A DNA stretch of 64,000 bases from an uncultured Ruminococcus sp. (GCA_902773135.1 CACYDP010000096.1:1-64000), one strand, 5' to 3'; numbered from the stretch's first letter, positions 44,048 through 51,569 are shown. Made by a program: numbers and translations. Notes: a model not told the origin generated them from the sequence alone.

Positions 44048-44958
44048 CAAATACAAAATCTTCATCCGATATGCAGACAGGTTATGCTGCAAGAAGAAAA
44101 GCGATCAATACCCTCGTTTACGTGATACTTGCCATTATGGTTGTTATCTGGATCTTCCCGATTGTGTGGCTGGTAATACAGTCACTCAGAGGAGAACCCG
44201 GTATTTCTACATCGTATTTCTTCCCCAAACAGTGGACATTTGATAACTATATAAGACTTTTTGTTGAATATGATGATCAGGGAAATGCTCTTGCTTGGAG
44301 CGAAATGCGTTTCCCCTTTGCACAGTGGTTTATCAATACATTGGTTATTGCTATTTTCTCTTGTATTATTTCCACATTGTTCATTCTGATGGTCAGCTAT
44401 GCACTCAGCCGTCTCCGTTTTAAGTCCAGAAAAACATTCCTTAACCTTGGACTGATTCTCGGTATGTTCCCGGGCTTTATGTCAATGGCTGCTACTTACA
44501 ACATTATGGAAATCCTTGGTCTGAAACAGCAGCTCTTTGCTCTTGTTATCGTTTATTCAGCAGGTGCAGGTCTTGGCTATCAGGTATCAAAGGGCTTCTT
44601 CGATACGATTCCGAGATCACTTGATGAAGCTGCAAAGATTGACGGTGCAACAAGAAACCAGATCTTCTGGCAGATCATACTTCCGCTTTCAAAACCGATT
44701 ATCGTTTATACGGCTCTTACAACCTTTATCGGTCCCTGGACAGACTACATTTTTGTAAGTTACTTTATGAAAGATAATCAGATGAACTATACGGTTGCCT
44801 GCGGTCTTTACAGTATGCTCGGTAACCAGACTATCAGCGATTACTTCACAACATTCTGTGCCGGTGCGGTTCTGATCGCAATTCCGATTACAATTCTCTT
44901 TGTTATTATGCAGAGATATTATGTTGCCGGCGTAACAGGCGGTGCGGTAAAAGGCTGA
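44044..44958 (+). CDS. Sugar ABC transporter permease, MalG-like
   Basis: A 304-residue protein with six membrane helices and the EAA loop RSLDEAAKIDGATRNQIFW. The ATG is within the stop of the preceding gene (ATGA) with GGAGGAAT upstream. With the 508-residue permease it forms the transmembrane pore of the importer; it ends before a terminator-like hairpin that separates it from the amylase gene. Confidence 0.92.
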   Translation: MTNTKSSSDMQTGYAARRKAINTLVYVILAIMVVIWIFPIVWLVIQSLRGEPGISTSYFFPKQWTFDNYIRLFVEYDDQGNALAWSEMRFPFAQWFINTLVIAIFSCIISTLFILMVSYALSRLRFKSRKTFLNLGLILGMFPGFMSMAATYNIMEILGLKQQLFALVIVYSAGAGLGYQVSKGFFDTIPRSLDEAAKIDGATRNQIFWQIILPLSKPIIVYTALTTFIGPWTDYIFVSYFMKDNQMNYTVACGLYSMLGNQTISDYFTTFCAGAVLIAIPITILFVIMQRYYVAGVTGGAVKG

Positions 44959-44970
44959 TTTACCCAACAA

Positions 44971-45005
44971 AAAAGCAGGGATGCATTTGCTCCCTGCTTT
45001 ATCTT
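44971..45005 (+). terminator. Hairpin between permease and amylase genes
   Basis: Stem AAGCAGGGA / TCCCTGCTT with a short T-rich tail, 12 bases after the permease stop. Probably a partial terminator, since the amylase gene follows without a clear promoter. Confidence 0.6.
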
Positions 45006-45023
45006 TATCAAAGGAGAATTCAA

Positions 45024-46808
45024 ATGAAAGCGAAAAAGACAGTTTCTTTGGCTCTTGTATGTGCAATGGCAGCTTCGGCAGTGCTTTCAGGCTGCAGCGG
45101 TTCGGAAACACCGGCTCAAAATACTTCTTCCAATTCCGTCACAGCCGCTTCGGAAAGTGCCTCCTCTGCACAGTCAAGTTTGGCGGACGGTTCTCTTGCA
45201 GTGCCGGAAGACGGAGGATTTAAGCTTGATTACGAGGCTTCAAAAGACAAATACAGAGTATTTTATGAAATATTTCCCTACTCTTTTTATGACAGCAACG
45301 GCGACGGCGTAGGTGATCTGAACGGTATTACTGCCAAACTCGATTACCTGAATGACGGCGATACATCGACTTCTGATGATCTCGGCATTGAGGGGATATG
45401 GCTGATGCCGATTATGCAGTCACCATCTTATCACAAATATAATATTACCGATTATATGACCGTTGACAAACTTTACGGCACCAACGATGATTTCAAAAAA
45501 CTCACCGAAGAAGCTCATAAACGTAATATTAACATCATTATTGATTTGGTCATCAATCATTCTTCTAAAACCAATGAGTGGTATAAAAAAGCAATTGAAG
45601 AGCTAAAAGCCGGCAAAACAGACGGATATGCTCAGTATTACCATTTTGAAAAGAATAAAAATGATCCGGGTTGGAGAGGTGCCGGTTTTGACAATTGGTA
45701 TTATGAATGTGAATTTGATGCCGATATGCCGGACCTGAATCTTCAGAACGAAAATGTCAGAAAAGAAATTGAAAACATTGTGAAATACTGGACGGATCTT
45801 GGTGTTGACGGATTCAGACTGGATGCTGTAAAATTTTACGAAGCAACCGGCAATGATGATTCAATTGAGGATATCAAGTGGCTTTACGATTATGCAAAAT
45901 CTGTGAACGAAGATGTTTATATGATCGGTGAGTGTTTTGACAGCCCCGGATTGATTGCTCAATATTATAAATCAGGTATTGACAGCTATTTTGATTTTGG
46001 TGATCAGGGCGGTTCAGGTCGTGTCAAGAGTGCCGTTACCAGCCAGAATGTGAAAAATTATGTGGAGTCTATGGCAAAATGGGAGGGCAATATTACCGCC
46101 AACAATCCCGATGCGATCAATGCACCGTTTATCTCGAACCACGATACCGGCAGAAGTGCAGGATTCCTTACTACTAATACAGCAAGAAAAATGGGTGCGG
46201 CATTGTATCTTCTTTCACCCGGTAATCCGTTCATTTATTACGGTGAAGAGATTGTAATGACCGGTTCGGAATCCGACCCCGACAAACGTACAGGAATGTA
46301 CTGGTCGAACACAGATGATACAGGATATGTTGAGTCTGTACCCGGTGCCTCAAAGAGTGTTGAGAAACCCGCACAGTCGGTGGAAGAAGCTTTAAAAGAT
46401 GAGGATTCTCTGCTGAATTTCTATAAAAGAGTCATCAGGCTCAGAAATCAGAATCCCGAAATCGCAAAAGGCAGAATCACACCTGTTGATCTTGGTTCCA
46501 ATGAAACGGCTGGTTATGTTGCAAAGACCGATGATTCGAGCGTTATGGTTATTTATAATCTTTCGGACAGCGGTGTCAGCGTAGAAGTTCCCTCGGATTC
46601 CTTCAAAATCAATGAGGTAAGGGGTTATGTTCTTGCCGATTCGGGTGACGGTCTGGTAGAACAGGTATCGCAGTCGGCTCTGGACAGTATGTTCGGCAGT
46701 TCTTCGGCAGAATCTTCTTCGGACAATGCCGCAAAGGAGATCAAAGAAGTTTCGGTGAAAGGACAGACTGTATCGATGCCCGCATATAGTGCGATTGTGC
46801 TTAAATAA
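45024..46808 (+). CDS. Alpha-amylase family (GH13) lipoprotein
   Basis: A 594-residue surface lipoprotein: signal peptide with lipobox LSGC (Cys 24), a Ser/Thr-rich spacer to about residue 60, then a GH13 barrel. The four conserved regions are DLVINHSS, GFRLDAVKF with the Asp nucleophile (about residue 267), MIGECFD with the catalytic Glu (about 303) and ISNHDTGR (about 371). A C-terminal beta domain ends the protein. It should cut starch-derived alpha-1,4-glucans outside the cell, feeding the adjoining importer. AAAGGAGAA precedes the ATG. No carbohydrate-binding module or dockerin is seen. Confidence 0.92.
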   Translation: MKAKKTVSLALVCAMAASAVLSGCSGSETPAQNTSSNSVTAASESASSAQSSLADGSLAVPEDGGFKLDYEASKDKYRVFYEIFPYSFYDSNGDGVGDLNGITAKLDYLNDGDTSTSDDLGIEGIWLMPIMQSPSYHKYNITDYMTVDKLYGTNDDFKKLTEEAHKRNINIIIDLVINHSSKTNEWYKKAIEELKAGKTDGYAQYYHFEKNKNDPGWRGAGFDNWYYECEFDADMPDLNLQNENVRKEIENIVKYWTDLGVDGFRLDAVKFYEATGNDDSIEDIKWLYDYAKSVNEDVYMIGECFDSPGLIAQYYKSGIDSYFDFGDQGGSGRVKSAVTSQNVKNYVESMAKWEGNITANNPDAINAPFISNHDTGRSAGFLTTNTARKMGAALYLLSPGNPFIYYGEEIVMTGSESDPDKRTGMYWSNTDDTGYVESVPGASKSVEKPAQSVEEALKDEDSLLNFYKRVIRLRNQNPEIAKGRITPVDLGSNETAGYVAKTDDSSVMVIYNLSDSGVSVEVPSDSFKINEVRGYVLADSGDGLVEQVSQSALDSMFGSSSAESSSDNAAKEIKEVSVKGQTVSMPAYSAIVLK

Positions 46809-46897
46809 TGGATTCCTCTCAAGATTACATTACAAGCAGACAAAAGCCAACTAAAAGAAAAGGGCAGTTCGTTTAAAAAATGAATATGAAATAAAAA

Positions 46898-46946
46898 CAG
46901 AGCAGTATCTCGGAAAATGATTTTCGGGATGCTGCTCTGTTTTTTG
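46898..46946 (+). terminator. Terminator of the maltodextrin/amylase operon
   Basis: Long stem, ACAGAGCAG (46898-46906) pairing with CTGCTCTGT (46932-46940), extended inwards by further pairs, followed by six T residues. Confidence 0.9.
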
Positions 46947-47002
46947 TTTTATTAAGAATAGATGGGGTAAAATAACGATAAATAAAATGGGGAGGCAGTA
47001 AG

Positions 47003-47848
47003 ATGAAGAAATTGATCATTACCGAAAATATCATCGACGAGTTCAGGAATCATCTCCGGTTGGAAGAAAAAAGTGGAAATACGATTGAAAAATATATGCG
47101 TGACATCAAAGCATTTTGGAAGTATCTTGATACCGGAACAGTAACAAAAGAATTAGCCATCAGTTATAAAGAAAATTTGTTGTCAAACAACTATGCGATT
47201 CGCAGTGTCAATTCGATGATTGCATCACTCAATCACTTTTTTGTTTTTGCGGGTCACGAACAACTTAAAATCAAGTCCATCAAGGAACAGAGGCAAATTT
47301 TTTGCTCGGAGGACAAAGAACTGACAAAAGAAGAATACACCCGACTTCTTCATACAGCTGAAAGCAAAGGGAACAAGCGGCTGCATCTTATTCTTCAAAC
47401 GATTTGCGGAACAGGTATCCGTATAAGCGAGTTGAAATTTATCACAGTGGAAGCAGTAAAGAAAGGAGAGGCATTGGTGTTTTGTAAAGGCAAACGCAGA
47501 CCGGTGTTTATCGTAAAAGCTCTTCGGAAAAAACTGCTCCTCTATGCTGCGGAGCAAAAAATTGCAAGGGGCTGTATTTTTGTTACACGTACAGGAAAAC
47601 CTGTCAGCAGGACAAATATCTGGAGAGATATGAAAAAACTTTGTCAATCGGCAAATGTCAATCCCGGTAAGGTATTTCCGCATAATCTGCGGCATCTGTT
47701 TGCAAGGGTATTTTATGGCATTGAAAAGGATATTGCCAAACTTGCCGACATTCTCGGTCACAGCAGCATCAATACCACAAGAATCTATATTATTTCCACA
47801 GGTACGGAACATCGTCAGCGTATGGAAAATATGTGTCTTATTCTATAA
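47003..47848 (+). CDS. Tyrosine recombinase, probable DNA invertase of the adjacent switch
   Basis: A 281-residue site-specific recombinase of the phage-integrase family. It has an N-terminal SAM-like DNA-binding domain (about 10-85) and a catalytic domain with all expected residues: Arg140 (GTGIRISEL), a Lys in CKGKRRPVF (162-164), His227-x-x-Arg230 (HNLRH), His253 (LGHSS) and the nucleophile Tyr262 (TRIYI). GGGGAGG precedes the ATG. Its stop lies only 28 bases before a perfect 18-bp inverted repeat whose partner is 253 bp away. That makes it the obvious candidate for flipping the promoter segment at 47876-48164. It lacks phage or transposon neighbours, which argues against it being a remnant of a prophage. 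Confidence 0.9.
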   Translation: MKKLIITENIIDEFRNHLRLEEKSGNTIEKYMRDIKAFWKYLDTGTVTKELAISYKENLLSNNYAIRSVNSMIASLNHFFVFAGHEQLKIKSIKEQRQIFCSEDKELTKEEYTRLLHTAESKGNKRLHLILQTICGTGIRISELKFITVEAVKKGEALVFCKGKRRPVFIVKALRKKLLLYAAEQKIARGCIFVTRTGKPVSRTNIWRDMKKLCQSANVNPGKVFPHNLRHLFARVFYGIEKDIAKLADILGHSSINTTRIYIISTGTEHRQRMENMCLIL

Positions 47849-47875
47849 AAAATGCCCTGCTATTTTAGCAGAGCA
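47847..47875 (-). terminator. Minus-strand terminator facing the invertible promoter
   Basis: Stem CTGCTA / TAGCAG (47857-47871), extended by TGC/GCA, with six A on the plus strand (47847-47852), that is six T on the minus strand. It lies just outside the left recombination site and would stop the transcript of the invertible promoter in the present orientation. Confidence 0.7.
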
Positions 47876-47893
47876 ACATAATTGACATTATGT
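47876..47893 (+). repeat. Left inverted repeat / recombination site
   Basis: ACATAATTGACATTATGT, reverse complement of the right copy. Each site is itself a near-palindrome: ACATAAT and ATTATGT arms around an asymmetric TGAC centre, the classical shape of a tyrosine recombinase crossover site, in which the centre fixes orientation. Confidence 0.9.
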
Positions 47894-47942
47894 CATTACG
47901 TTATTAGTTAAAAAATGAAAATATAATTTTTATTACATATTA

Positions 47943-47971
47943 ATCATACCACTATTACTCAATAAAGTCAA
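47943..47971 (-). promoter_or_regulatory. Strong promoter inside the invertible segment, now pointing left (OFF)
   Basis: On the minus strand TTGACT (47971-47966), 17-bp spacer and TATGAT (47948-47943) with an extended -10 TGG. Transcription now runs left through the left repeat into the terminator at 47875-47847. After inversion it would read into the 48224-51527 operon. Confidence 0.85.
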
Positions 47972-48015
47972 TATATTTTTAAAACAATATTTTAGATTGA
48001 TTGTTTTGTGATTAT

Positions 48016-48098
48016 GACATAACAAATGCAGCCCTGTCAGCTATTATTTTTAAAATATAGTTGGCAGAGCCTGAATTGTTATGTCTATTTTTATTTTT
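48016..48098 (+). terminator. Long directional hairpin inside the invertible segment
   Basis: Outer stem GACATAACAA (48016-48025) with TTGTTATGTC (48076-48085), inner stem around GCCCTGTCAGCTAT (48031-48044) with ATAGTTGGCAGAGC, with G-U pairs as RNA. It is followed by TATTTTTATTTTT, so it terminates rightward transcripts only, insulating the operon from the recombinase gene in the OFF state. The outer stem contains two more copies of the ACATAA half-site found in the recombination sites. Confidence 0.7.
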
Positions 48099-48146
48099 CG
48101 TATATTTTGGTAAGACTTTTACGATTATCTTGCGTAAATTTTGAGT

Positions 48147-48164
48147 ACATAATGTCAATTATGT
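48147..48164 (-). repeat. Right inverted repeat / recombination site
   Basis: ACATAATGTCAATTATGT, the exact reverse complement of the left site. On this side the palindrome is longer: arms of 13 bp (TTGAGTACATAAT at 48141-48153 and its complement at 48158-48170) around a GTCA centre, a loxP-like design not shared by the left site. Confidence 0.9.
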
Positions 48165-48223
48165 ACTCAAAATAAGCAAGAAACAAGGAGTGTTGCGTTG
48201 ATGCTTGATGGTCGGAGGAGCTT

Positions 48224-48787
48224 ATGGATAATACAGGTCACAAAAAAATAAGTAACAAAAAAAAAGAACAAATTGAGTTGATCTCAAATTTCTTTTTTTC
48301 GTTTATGCTTACCTTCTTTATCATTATTTGTCTATCTTTGACTGTGTTAAAGATTTTCGGGTTTACGCTGCTGAATGTCCGCACAGGAAGTATGCAGCCC
48401 ACATTACCTGTCAATACGCTGGTTTTTGTACAGAAGGTTGATCCGAAAGAAATCGCAGAGGGAGATATTATAACATTTGTGATGAATGAGGAGGGGATTC
48501 CGGCTACTCACAGGGTGATACGTACAGATACGGCTTCTCGTACTTTTGTAACAAAAGGAGATGCTAATAATACGGAGGATCCTCCTGTGATATGGGATAA
48601 CCTGATAGGAAAGGTGAAATTTAAAATTCCCGGAATCGGAGGTTTATTTGAAATAGTGACTTCTGAAAAAAACAGACCTGTTGTGATAACCATTATCGTA
48701 TGTCTTGTGATATTGATGTTTGGTCTGGAATTAGCAGCAGGATATATCAAAAAGAAAAAAACACAAATGCCTGAAAACAAAAAGTAA
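48224..48787 (+). CDS. SipW-type signal peptidase I
   Basis: A 187-residue membrane peptidase of the Ser/His (SipW, ER-type) class rather than the Ser/Lys class: RTGSMQPTL with nucleophile Ser56, ATHRVI with His96, and TKGDANNTEDP with Asp113. One membrane helix at the N-terminus (about 22-48) and one at the C-terminus (about 152-174). SipW enzymes specialise in processing TasA/camelysin-type fibre proteins, which are encoded next to it. A GGAGG site lies 5 bases before the ATG. First gene of the operon controlled by the invertible segment; it starts 60 bases after the right recombination site. Confidence 0.92.
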   Translation: MDNTGHKKISNKKKEQIELISNFFFSFMLTFFIIICLSLTVLKIFGFTLLNVRTGSMQPTLPVNTLVFVQKVDPKEIAEGDIITFVMNEEGIPATHRVIRTDTASRTFVTKGDANNTEDPPVIWDNLIGKVKFKIPGIGGLFEIVTSEKNRPVVITIIVCLVILMFGLELAAGYIKKKKTQMPENKK

Positions 48788-48860
48788 TAATATTATTGTG
48801 AGCAAAATTGTTTTCGGAGCAATGATTCCAAGTTATAATTTACAATCGGAGGTTAGAAAA

Positions 48861-49502
48861 TTGAAGAAGTTAAAGTATATTTTTGCAGGAGCGTTGGTGA
48901 GTATCGTGCTCTCAACTTGTATGGTCATTCCGACATTTTCGTGGCTTTCTTCAAAAAGTGATGAAGTTGTCAATACTTTTGAAGGCAATGAAATAAAAGT
49001 AAGAATGGATGAGTCACCCGTTGACAAAAACGGAAAGAAAATACCGGGTCTCAGAGTGACAAAAAACAGCTACAAATTCACCGCAGGATCTGAACTTGAC
49101 AAAGACCCTACACCTGCTGTGCTCAAGGGTAGTATGCCGGCGTATGTGTTTGTTTATCTTGAAAACAAACATTCCGATATATTTGCATTGAATGTCGACA
49201 CTGAAAACTGGCTTGAAGTGGCAGAAAATGATGGACAGACTCTTTATGTATACAAAACAAAAGTGAATGCTTCAGAAGCATCGGAGGATATGGTACTCGA
49301 GCCGTTATTTACCAAAGTAAAGGTTTCGGAAGAGCTGACAAGCGAAGATCTGGAAGAATTGAAGAAAACTTCTGAAAAGCAGTTCATCAAAACCCAGACT
49401 TATGCCATACAGGCAGAGGAAATGGGAAAGGATTCTGCCATTGATCAGGCAGCGGCACAGTTCGGATTTGAAGGTGATATTACCTATGTTGATATAGGCT
49501 GA
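48861..49502 (+). CDS. TasA/camelysin-like SipW-dependent protein (TTG start)
   Basis: A 213-residue exported protein. The N-terminus (MKKLKYIFAGALVSIVLSTCMVIPTFSWLSSK in two blocks) is a signal peptide of the SipW-dependent type, with the TFSWLSSKSDEVVNTF region matching the start of TasA-like fibre proteins, in which a mature N-terminus follows an Ala/Ser-x-Ser site and an NxF motif. The rest is a beta-rich domain (about 40-200), ending in a Glu/Lys helical region. The start is TTG at 48861, 9 bases after CGGAGG; a longer frame begins before the ribosome binding site. Fibre or matrix role is inferred from family and neighbours. Confidence 0.8.
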   Translation: MKKLKYIFAGALVSIVLSTCMVIPTFSWLSSKSDEVVNTFEGNEIKVRMDESPVDKNGKKIPGLRVTKNSYKFTAGSELDKDPTPAVLKGSMPAYVFVYLENKHSDIFALNVDTENWLEVAENDGQTLYVYKTKVNASEASEDMVLEPLFTKVKVSEELTSEDLEELKKTSEKQFIKTQTYAIQAEEMGKDSAIDQAAAQFGFEGDITYVDIG

Positions 49503-49552
49503 GCAGGGTATTGAATGCATTTGCAAAAAGGTGATGAAGAGGTGAAGGGGAT

Positions 49553-50206
49553 ATGAAAAAGCAATTCGGAAGATATTCGGCGATTTTTCTGATGTTATTG
49601 ATTTCGATGTTTTGCTTGCTTTTTGTCCAGCCGTATCATTTCACGCTTGCGTACATAACGGATACATCACCTCTTTGTGTTAATGAGTTTGAATATGGTG
49701 ATTCATCAGACATATCTGAACCGTCGGAGGTATCCGAGCTGTCTGAGGTTTCTGAACCGTCGGAGGTTTCTGAGCCGTCAGAGGTGTCCGAGCCGTCGGA
49801 GATGTCTGAACCGTCAGAGGTATCCGAGCCGTCGGAGATGTCTGAACCGTCAGAGGTATCCGAGCCGTCGGAGATGTCTGAACCATCGGAGATTTCTGAG
49901 CCGTCAGAGGTGTCTGAACCGTCTGATGTTTCTGATTCGTCGGAGGATTCCAAGCCATCCGAAGATTCTGAGCTGTCTGAGATTTCCGAACATTCAGAGC
50001 TGTCTGAACCATCAGAAAAATCAAGGATTCCTGATATGTCTGCATCGTCAGAGCGGCAAGAGATGTCGGATAACGAAGATATTTCGGACTCCGACACAGG
50101 TGACAATGATATGATTTGGCTTGTACTGCTGAATGCAGCTGCTTGCCTTATTATATACTTAATTATGAAAAAGAAAAAAACAGGAGGTAATTTTAATGAC
50201 AATTAA
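49553..50206 (+). CDS. Ser-Glu-Pro repeat surface stalk protein
   Basis: A 217-residue protein: signal peptide (1-33), a short globular start, a long low-complexity stalk (about 55-165) made of the six-residue unit SEPSEV or SEPSEM, then an acidic segment ending SDTGDND, a hydrophobic helix (about 185-205) and a Lys-rich tail. The end resembles a cell-wall sorting signal (xxxTGD, helix, positive tail), although the canonical LPXTG is absent; a plain membrane anchor is the alternative. GGTGAAGGGG precedes the ATG. It is the third gene of the SipW operon, and its last codons overlap the start of the fourth. Confidence 0.75.
   Translation: MKKQFGRYSAIFLMLLISMFCLLFVQPYHFTLAYITDTSPLCVNEFEYGDSSDISEPSEVSELSEVSEPSEVSEPSEVSEPSEMSEPSEVSEPSEMSEPSEVSEPSEMSEPSEISEPSEVSEPSDVSDSSEDSKPSEDSELSEISEHSELSEPSEKSRIPDMSASSERQEMSDNEDISDSDTGDNDMIWLVLLNAAACLIIYLIMKKKKTGGNFNDN
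49722..50035 (+). repeat. 18-bp tandem repeats encoding the SEPSEV stalk
   Basis: About 17 units of 18 bp. A 36-bp double unit (near 49800-49875) is repeated perfectly at least twice, so slippage is likely. Any change by whole units keeps the frame, so the stalk can vary in length. Confidence 0.85.
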
Positions 50207-51527
50207 AAGCAAGAAGCAAAAAATGATGGTAACGGCAATCGCCGGTGCTATGGCGGCAGCAATTGCCGTAGGCGGAGGAACATTTGCTTATCTTCAGTCG
50301 CAGACAGAAGAGGTTAAAAACAAATTTAAAACCGAACAGGTTAATGTGGAAATTTCCGAAACGCCGGCTGATTATGACATTATTCCCGGAACGGTTCAGG
50401 AAAAGGATCCGACTTTGAAAATTACAAATACGGTTGAGTCATTTCTTTATGTAAAAGTAACAGATAATACACACGGTCTTGTTACATATGCACTGGCTGA
50501 TGGTTGGGAAAAGCTGGACGGCTATGAAGATGTTTATTATAAAAAGATTGCTCCTCAGTTTGACGGTGAGGGAAATGCCGTACAGCAAGAATTCAATATT
50601 CTTGATGGCAATCAGGTTTCTTATGACAAGGCACTTGTCAATGAGGATATGCTTGATGATGAAGGAAATCTTCTTACAGATGTAGCTTTATCCTTTGAGG
50701 GCTTTGCTATTCAGGCAAGACCGTTCTTGGGGGATTATACCAATACAGAATCAAAAGCAGCAGTATATGCTTATACACAGACTACACCGATTTCCACACA
50801 GGAAGAATTGGATAGTGCACTTGCCAATGCAACTGAAGGTGATACAATCACGCTTGGCGAGGGTACATTTACACTTCCGGCTGATATATCAAATGTTCGT
50901 ATTGTAGGTGTAAGCCCTGAAAAGACAATCGTTGATGCAGGCAATATTTTCGATAAAACTAATACCGTAGATATAAGCAATGTTACATTCAAAAAGCCGG
51001 ACGGTAAAGACAGAGTTCTGAAATTCAAGGGCGAAGGAAAATTCAAGAACTGTGTATTTGACAATATAAATGAATCATGTGCTTTATATCAGGCAGTTGC
51101 AACAGGAGATACTACTTTTGAAGATTGTACATTTGCTGCTCGTTTTTATGCTTGTAATTACAGCACTATTAATGGAACACTTACATTTAAGAACTGTGAC
51201 TTTACAGGTTGGAACAGCTTTGGTACAAAGGGCAATGTTGTAATGGACGGCTGTACATTCCATAAGAGTTCTGCATATGGTGTTGTTAGATTTTATCAAA
51301 ACGCAGAAATAAAGAACTGTACATTTGATGCACAGTTTGCTGACCCGGATGATGAAAATGCATTTATAGATGCAAACAATAGCGATATTACAATTATGAT
51401 TGACAACTGCACAGGAATTAATGTTGATAAGTTGTATGACAATACGAATTATCCGACAGGCTATGAACCAGATAATATTACATGGATTGTTGATGGCGAA
51501 ACACTTTCTAGAAGAGCAACCCACTAA
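50196..51527 (+). CDS. SipW-dependent TasA-like protein with right-handed beta-helix domain
   Basis: A 443-residue exported protein. The N-terminus (MMVTAIAGAMAAAIAVGGGTFAYLQSQTEEVKNKF in two blocks) is a TasA-type signal with the TFAYLQSQ ... NKF motif that SipW peptidases process, followed by a beta-rich TasA-like domain (to about 190). Residues 215-420 form a pectate-lyase/NosD-like beta-helix with repeating turns such as VTFKKPDG, FKNCVFDNI, FEDCTFAA and FKNCDFTG. Such helices bind or cut polysaccharides; no catalytic set is visible, so binding is favoured. The ATG sits after CAGGAGGTAA and overlaps the upstream stop. Last gene of the phase-variable operon and the likely tip adhesin. Confidence 0.8.
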   Translation: MTIKSKKQKMMVTAIAGAMAAAIAVGGGTFAYLQSQTEEVKNKFKTEQVNVEISETPADYDIIPGTVQEKDPTLKITNTVESFLYVKVTDNTHGLVTYALADGWEKLDGYEDVYYKKIAPQFDGEGNAVQQEFNILDGNQVSYDKALVNEDMLDDEGNLLTDVALSFEGFAIQARPFLGDYTNTESKAAVYAYTQTTPISTQEELDSALANATEGDTITLGEGTFTLPADISNVRIVGVSPEKTIVDAGNIFDKTNTVDISNVTFKKPDGKDRVLKFKGEGKFKNCVFDNINESCALYQAVATGDTTFEDCTFAARFYACNYSTINGTLTFKNCDFTGWNSFGTKGNVVMDGCTFHKSSAYGVVRFYQNAEIKNCTFDAQFADPDDENAFIDANNSDITIMIDNCTGINVDKLYDNTNYPTGYEPDNITWIVDGETLSRRATH

Positions 51528-51569
51528 TTTTATAACAGTAATTATAGTATAGCATGAAGTTGTTGAATT

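Larger units (their letters stand above)
47876..48164. other. Invertible promoter segment (phase-variation switch)
   Basis: Two perfect 18-bp inverted repeats (47876-47893 and 48147-48164) enclose 253 bp of non-coding DNA next to a tyrosine recombinase gene. The segment holds one strong promoter, now on the minus strand (47971-47943), and one directional terminator hairpin (48016-48098), now facing right. In the present orientation neither strand offers a good promoter for the 48224 operon; inversion would place the strong promoter about 125 bases before its start codon and flip the terminator to face left. This layout is that of known invertible promoters in gut bacteria; that it is active is inferred. 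Confidence 0.85.

Noticed and set aside
47003..47848. Recombinase as integrase of a prophage or integrative element
   Set aside because: No phage, conjugation or att-like direct repeats or tRNA gene are nearby, and the inverted repeats beside it fit an inversion system better.
49722..50035. CRISPR-like array in the 18-bp repeats
   Set aside because: The repeats are contiguous, without unique spacers, and lie inside a coding frame.
49636..50202. Long minus-strand open frame rich in Ser/Asp across the stalk gene
   Set aside because: It is a shadow of the repeat region in the opposite strand; it has no ribosome binding site and no promoter.
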